A stretch of 8,711 bases of DNA from Ruminococcaceae bacterium UBA2719. Lineage in GTDB: Bacteria; Bacillota; Clostridia; Oscillospirales; Acutalibacteraceae. Below are positions 6,501 to 8,711 of this stretch, piece after piece. A program made the translations under genes and the position numbers. The first letter of the stretch is position 1, and each line of letters starts with the position of its first letter. The notes under the pieces were generated by a model that searched no databases, was not told where the DNA came from, and was given only the letters and a program-made list of their open reading frames with translations. The DNA lies in NCBI GenBank assembly GCA_002353935.1, contig DEKP01000001.1:24456-33166 (forward strand), given 5' to 3'.

Positions 6501-7085
6501 GGCTTTAAGATAGCTATGCGTGATCTAGAGCTGCGCGGAGCCGGAAATATCTTGGGCGGCGAACAGCACGGTCAGATGGAGGACGTCGGCTATGATATGT
6601 ATCTGAAAATTTTAGACGAAGCCGTCAAAGAAGAAAAGGGAGAAAAATCAGAGAGCACAGATACCGACAAGGACTGCCTGATAGATATTACGCTCGACGC
6701 TCATATCCCTGAAAACTACATCATAAGCCTCTCAAACCGCCTTAACGCCTACAGGCGCATATCATGCATCAAAACGAATGATGATAAAAGCGATGTAATA
6801 GATGAATTTATAGACCGCTACGGCGAGATTCCTAAGTCTGTCATGGGGCTTATTGACATTGCGCTTATAAGAAAAAAAGCAGCTGATTTGGGCATATATG
6901 AAATCAAGCAAAACGCAAACAGCGTGCTTCTTTATTTATATAATATAAAGCAGGAGAAAGTTCCCTTGATAATATCAAAGATGAAAGGCCGCGCTATGCT
7001 CAGCGCCGGAGCAAAGCCCTATATTGCCGTGCGCTGCGAAAAGCAATATAATTCTCTCGAAGTGCTTAAAGAAATTTTTCTTTGA
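3600..7085 (+). CDS. mfd: Transcription-repair coupling factor Mfd
   Basis: This 1161-residue cytoplasmic ATPase displaces RNA polymerase stalled at DNA lesions and recruits UvrA for nucleotide-excision repair. In order it shows a UvrB-like N-terminal region (about 1-340), a linker region, and a CarD-like RNA-polymerase-interaction domain opening with LNVGEYVVHSTHGIGLYKG (502-520). The RecG-like motor follows, with Walker A GDVGFGKTE (654-662), Walker B DEEQ (755-758), SATPIPRT (781-788) and motif VI QIRGRVGR (924-931). Next are the translocation motif ELRGAGNILGGEQHG (977-991) and a C-terminal domain up to 1161. Length is normal (about 1150-1180). The ATG at 3600 is preceded only by a weak AAAGG (3584-3588) at 11 nt, so initiation may be inefficient. 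Synteny after pth is the Firmicutes norm, but fin, which lies between them in Bacillus, is missing and the gap is filled by repeats. Assignment is certain; the promoter is unknown. Confidence 0.98.
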   Translation: MIFLDSVFQNSKDFKTLNSIIENKLSAAVTGVSGVHKANIISSLCRYNNVRAFCVAQNESEAQTLANDLSMMGLKALVYQKKDFTFVNLDTKSHEYEHSRLSVLSNIIQGNYDVVISTLDAAAQFTIPKAILKKVTLNLKPGESVDISKLEETLITLGYERCDMVEGSGQFSIRGGIVDLFVPSYNFEHSGSANSAQIEVPVRIEFWGDEIDTINYFDIESQRRTDYCEGVSLSPSTEVLVSDKEELAKKIRKKASYLKSEKSEKAKELLNRDADMLESGLTLSNIDKYISLIYETPATLFDYLDENCLVFISEYKNVKERDKACEKLEKEELIGLFADGVLCRGFETYSKNFSQSMNILLNHATFFLDTFSHSNYDTKISQIANIPAKQTSPFNGQSSQLIEDLNDIGYKDYSVVILAGTEKSAKSLCDILNEKGINAEYKDELNQALIGKVYVIKGMLSSGIEYPKERFLLYTHTLVNYKKSAKKKRPKNAKEIYSLTDLNVGEYVVHSTHGIGLYKGIEKIDVNSVTKDYIKIEYAKGDLLYVPVTQLDLVSKYIGPRDNSVVKLNRLGSPEWQKTKSRVKHAVKEIAKELIELYSKRMKAKGFAFSSDNEWQHDFEARFEFEETEDQLRCVQEIKHDMESSAPMDRLLCGDVGFGKTEVALRAAFKCVSDSKQCALLCPTTILAWQHYQTVLSRFDNFPIRVELLSRFKTPKEQKLILEKLKHGEIDMIIGTHRLVQKDVNFYDLGLVIIDEEQRFGVAQKERFKELKENVDVLTLSATPIPRTLNMAMSGIRDMSVIEEAPLNRHPVQTFVLEHDDAVINEAIRRELRRGGQVYYLHNNVETIASLASKLKDELPNAKIGIGHGKMSEQELSEIWRKMIDREIDVLVCTTIIETGVDLPNVNTLIIENADRFGLSQLYQIRGRVGRSARRAYAYFTYNGSKILSEISQKRLTAIKEFTEFGSGFKIAMRDLELRGAGNILGGEQHGQMEDVGYDMYLKILDEAVKEEKGEKSESTDTDKDCLIDITLDAHIPENYIISLSNRLNAYRRISCIKTNDDKSDVIDEFIDRYGEIPKSVMGLIDIALIRKKAADLGIYEIKQNANSVLLYLYNIKQEKVPLIISKMKGRAMLSAGAKPYIAVRCEKQYNSLEVLKEIFL

Positions 7086-7205
7086 TTTTAAGCTTATATT
7101 GACTTTGCTGCAATGAAATAAAAATAAATCCGGCTGTTAAAAATGTCATATTTTATGTCATAATTTTGAACTTTTGATTTTTTTAATGAAATTTTGCACA
7201 AAATA

Positions 7206-7234
7206 TAGACAAACAGTGTGTTTTTGTGTATAAT
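7206..7234 (+). promoter_or_regulatory. Sigma-A promoter of the lipoprotein gene
   Basis: TAGACA (7206-7211), five of six matches to TTGACA, is followed after exactly 17 bp by a perfect TATAAT (7229-7234). Transcription would start near 7241, about 36 nt before the ATG. The remaining 7086-7205 is AT-rich non-coding DNA with no clear mfd terminator. It holds two copies of ATGTCATA 12 bp apart (7143-7150 and 7155-7162), of unknown meaning. Confidence 0.75.
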
Positions 7235-7276
7235 AAAATAGATTTTTTATAAATTGTTAAAGGACGGTAAAATAAA

Positions 7277-8476
7277 ATGAGAAATTTGAAAAATTTCACT
7301 AAAATTCTTTCAGTATTTATGGCAATCATAATTACGCTGTCGCTTGCATCATGTTCGTTTACAAAACAATATTCTTACAAAACGGACGACGTCGAGCTTC
7401 CTATAGGCGTATACATCTACAGCCTGTACACAGCGTACACACAGGCAGAGAGCTACGCTCAAAAGTCAGATCTGTATGACTCCACCAAAAAAACCTATGA
7501 GGGCAAGAAATCTTTCCTTAAAATAGAAATCACCGACGACAACGGCAAGAAGGCTACAGCCGACGAATGGATATATGAAGAGGCCGACAAGCAAATGAAA
7601 AATATTCTGGCAACATACAAGACATTCAATGAACTTGGCTGTACTATCGACGAAGCTACTCTTGAAAATTCTAATAAACAGTGCAAAGAATACTGGGATA
7701 ACGGTCCCTATGCCTCATACGGTGCACAGTATAAAAACCCATATTCAAAAATGTTTGAACCTATCGGTGTTTCGTATGATTCTTTCTATCTGGCTTCTTT
7801 CTATAGTGCTGCTATGCAGGATGCAATTTTTAAGGCAATGTATAACGAAGGCGGTACAAAAGCTGTTTCAAACGAAGAGCTGACCAAATTCTTCACCGAA
7901 AACTACACAAGCTACACTTATTTCAGCGCAAACTTGTTCACTGATGCTACAGAAAACGAAGCCTCTGTAGAGGACTCGGCGTACAACGCCGAAGCTGCTG
8001 CGTCGGTTCCGATCTCAGAAGAAGAAATCAAAAAATATGAAGACAGCTTCTCTGGATATGTTAACGACATCAACGACGGTAAAGACGTAAAAGATATTAT
8101 CTCAAAATACAAGAGCGACTTTGAAGCAGCAGATGATTCAATCATATCTAACGTTGAAAATTTAGACGATGCTTCAATAGGTGAAGATATTAAAAATGAA
8201 ATCTTAGATTTAAAAGAAGGCTCCGCCTCTTACAAAATCATCGGAAACGATGACGCGTCAAAGGTAATATACTTCTTCTATAAAGAGCCTATTAAAAATC
8301 AAGTCAAAAATTATATAGAAGATGATACAAAGAAAATTTCACTTCTGCAAGCTCTTAAAGGCGATGAGTTCAATAAATATCTGGAAGATGTAGCAGAGAC
8401 AATCGAGCCCGGTATAAGCTCCGCATGCAAAAACTACGATCTGAAAAAATTTGAAAAAGCAAAAACTGAAAGTTGA
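7277..8476 (+). CDS. Secreted lipoprotein, divergent SurA/PrsA-like foldase without a recognisable parvulin core
   Basis: This 399-residue protein starts with a lipoprotein signal peptide: basic MRNLKNFTK, a hydrophobic stretch (10-21), and lipobox LASC at 23-26 with C26 as lipidated residue. It should be anchored on the outer face of the membrane. The rest is soluble, helical-looking and acidic. YKTDDVELPIGVYIYSLYTAY (34-54) and YNEGGTKAVSNEELTKFFTENY (189-210) resemble the chaperone part of clostridial SurA/PrsA-type proteins. The segment 211-338 has the order of a parvulin domain: YTYFSANLF, then INDGKDVKDIISKYKSD, then IKNEILDLKEGSASYKII. The GGDLG-type core is absent, so prolyl-isomerase activity is doubtful. 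Its place after mfd is where many clostridia encode a PrsA-like isomerase, which supports a chaperone role for exported proteins. AAAGGA (7259-7264) lies 12 nt before the start, a rather long spacing. Lipoprotein status is firm; foldase relationship is inferred. Confidence 0.8.
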   Translation: MRNLKNFTKILSVFMAIIITLSLASCSFTKQYSYKTDDVELPIGVYIYSLYTAYTQAESYAQKSDLYDSTKKTYEGKKSFLKIEITDDNGKKATADEWIYEEADKQMKNILATYKTFNELGCTIDEATLENSNKQCKEYWDNGPYASYGAQYKNPYSKMFEPIGVSYDSFYLASFYSAAMQDAIFKAMYNEGGTKAVSNEELTKFFTENYTSYTYFSANLFTDATENEASVEDSAYNAEAAASVPISEEEIKKYEDSFSGYVNDINDGKDVKDIISKYKSDFEAADDSIISNVENLDDASIGEDIKNEILDLKEGSASYKIIGNDDASKVIYFFYKEPIKNQVKNYIEDDTKKISLLQALKGDEFNKYLEDVAETIEPGISSACKNYDLKKFEKAKTES

Positions 8477-8513
8477 TTTGATTTTGCGGTAATAATTTGT
8501 ACTAAACTGCTAA

Positions 8514-8536
8514 ATATAATCAAGGAGTGATTATAT
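8514..8536 (+). promoter_or_regulatory. Hairpin presenting the Shine-Dalgarno of the next gene in its loop
   Basis: ATATAATCA (8514-8522) pairs perfectly with TGATTATAT (8528-8536). The 5-nt loop is AGGAG (8523-8527), the ribosome binding site, and the right arm includes the A and T of the ATG start. The stem has only one G-C pair, so it should be of marginal stability. The left arm also contains TATAAT (8515-8520) with no good -35. The element could be a translational switch or a DNA operator. Confidence 0.5.
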
Positions 8537-8711
8537 GAAAAACTTAAAACGTATTGTTATATTTATGTTGATTGTCATGCTTTGCGTTGCATTTTCAAGC
8601 CTTTCTGCATTTGCAACCGGCGAAGTTGATCCAAACGGCAACCAGGGCGAAGTTGTAAGCAATGTTCCGGACGACGGCGGAAACTCGGCGGGAGATACAG
8701 ATCTCCAAAGC
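8535..8711 (+). CDS. Secreted protein, N-terminal part (runs off the right edge)
   Basis: The first 59 codons of an open frame with no stop before the window ends. The start has an AAGGAG Shine-Dalgarno (8522-8527) 7 nt upstream. The product begins MKNLKRIVIF with a hydrophobic stretch to about residue 20 and a signal-peptidase-I type site, SAFA followed by TGE (cleavage likely after residue 27). There is no lipobox cysteine, so it should be released or held to the surface by a later domain. The mature part seen so far (GEVDPNGNQGEVVSNVPDDGGNSAGD) is rich in Gly, Asn, Asp and Val and lacks hydrophobic patches. It looks like an unstructured linker ahead of a domain outside the window. The gene is 58 bp behind the lipoprotein gene on the same strand, so both may be co-transcribed. 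Function unknown. Confidence 0.8.
   Translation, partial: MKNLKRIVIFMLIVMLCVAFSSLSAFATGEVDPNGNQGEVVSNVPDDGGNSAGDTDLQS

Noticed and set aside
7629..7883. Plus-strand 84-codon frame inside the lipoprotein gene
   Set aside because: It is out of frame with a well-supported gene, lacks a ribosome binding site and has no recognisable features.
8515..8520. TATAAT as a -10 box for the last gene
   Set aside because: No -35-like hexamer lies at 16-18 bp, and transcription would start at or beyond the Shine-Dalgarno. It is better read as part of the inverted repeat.

Overview
The window reads as a piece of chromosome from an AT-rich low-GC Gram-positive anaerobe, most likely a gut-type Clostridia member (Oscillospiraceae/Ruminococcaceae-like). 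This is inferred from the gene order, the Shine-Dalgarno and sigma-A style signals, a pyruvate phosphate dikinase gene, and a lipoprotein lying where clostridia usually carry a PrsA-type foldase. No species can be named from the sequence alone.

Layout. The left edge holds the 5' end of ppdK on the minus strand, with its promoter. A divergent intergenic region follows. Everything after it is on the plus strand: a stand-alone GlmU-type uridylyltransferase (595-1341), prs (1503-2462), a strong hairpin/terminator (2551-2590), pth (2604-3206), a 393-bp intergenic block packed with structured repeats (3207-3599), mfd (3600-7085), a 399-residue foldase-like lipoprotein (7277-8476), and the first 59 codons of a secreted protein that runs off the right edge (8535-8711). 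The order glmU-prs-pth-mfd is the old Firmicutes arrangement (in Bacillus subtilis gcaD-prs-ctc-pth-fin-mfd-spoVT). Here ctc and fin are absent, spoVT is not next to mfd, and GlmU is reduced to its first domain.

How the genes fit together. The uridylyltransferase would supply UDP-GlcNAc for wall synthesis, Prs makes PRPP for nucleotides, histidine and tryptophan, Pth recycles peptidyl-tRNA, and Mfd clears stalled RNA polymerase and recruits repair. They are housekeeping genes held together by ancestral synteny rather than one pathway. Recognisable promoters precede ppdK, the uridylyltransferase, prs and the lipoprotein gene. I found no convincing separate promoter for pth or mfd.

Most unusual content. 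The pth-mfd gap contains two exact-length 74-bp tandem units and an inverted 75-bp relative. Each unit starts with a 15-nt palindromic hairpin (6-bp stem, 3-nt loop) whose stem changes by compensating substitutions, and a fourth such hairpin lies between them. This looks like an uncharacterised family of structured intergenic repeats. Second is a 9-bp inverted repeat that places the Shine-Dalgarno of the last gene exactly in a hairpin loop. No tRNA, rRNA, CRISPR array, transposase gene or prophage gene was seen.
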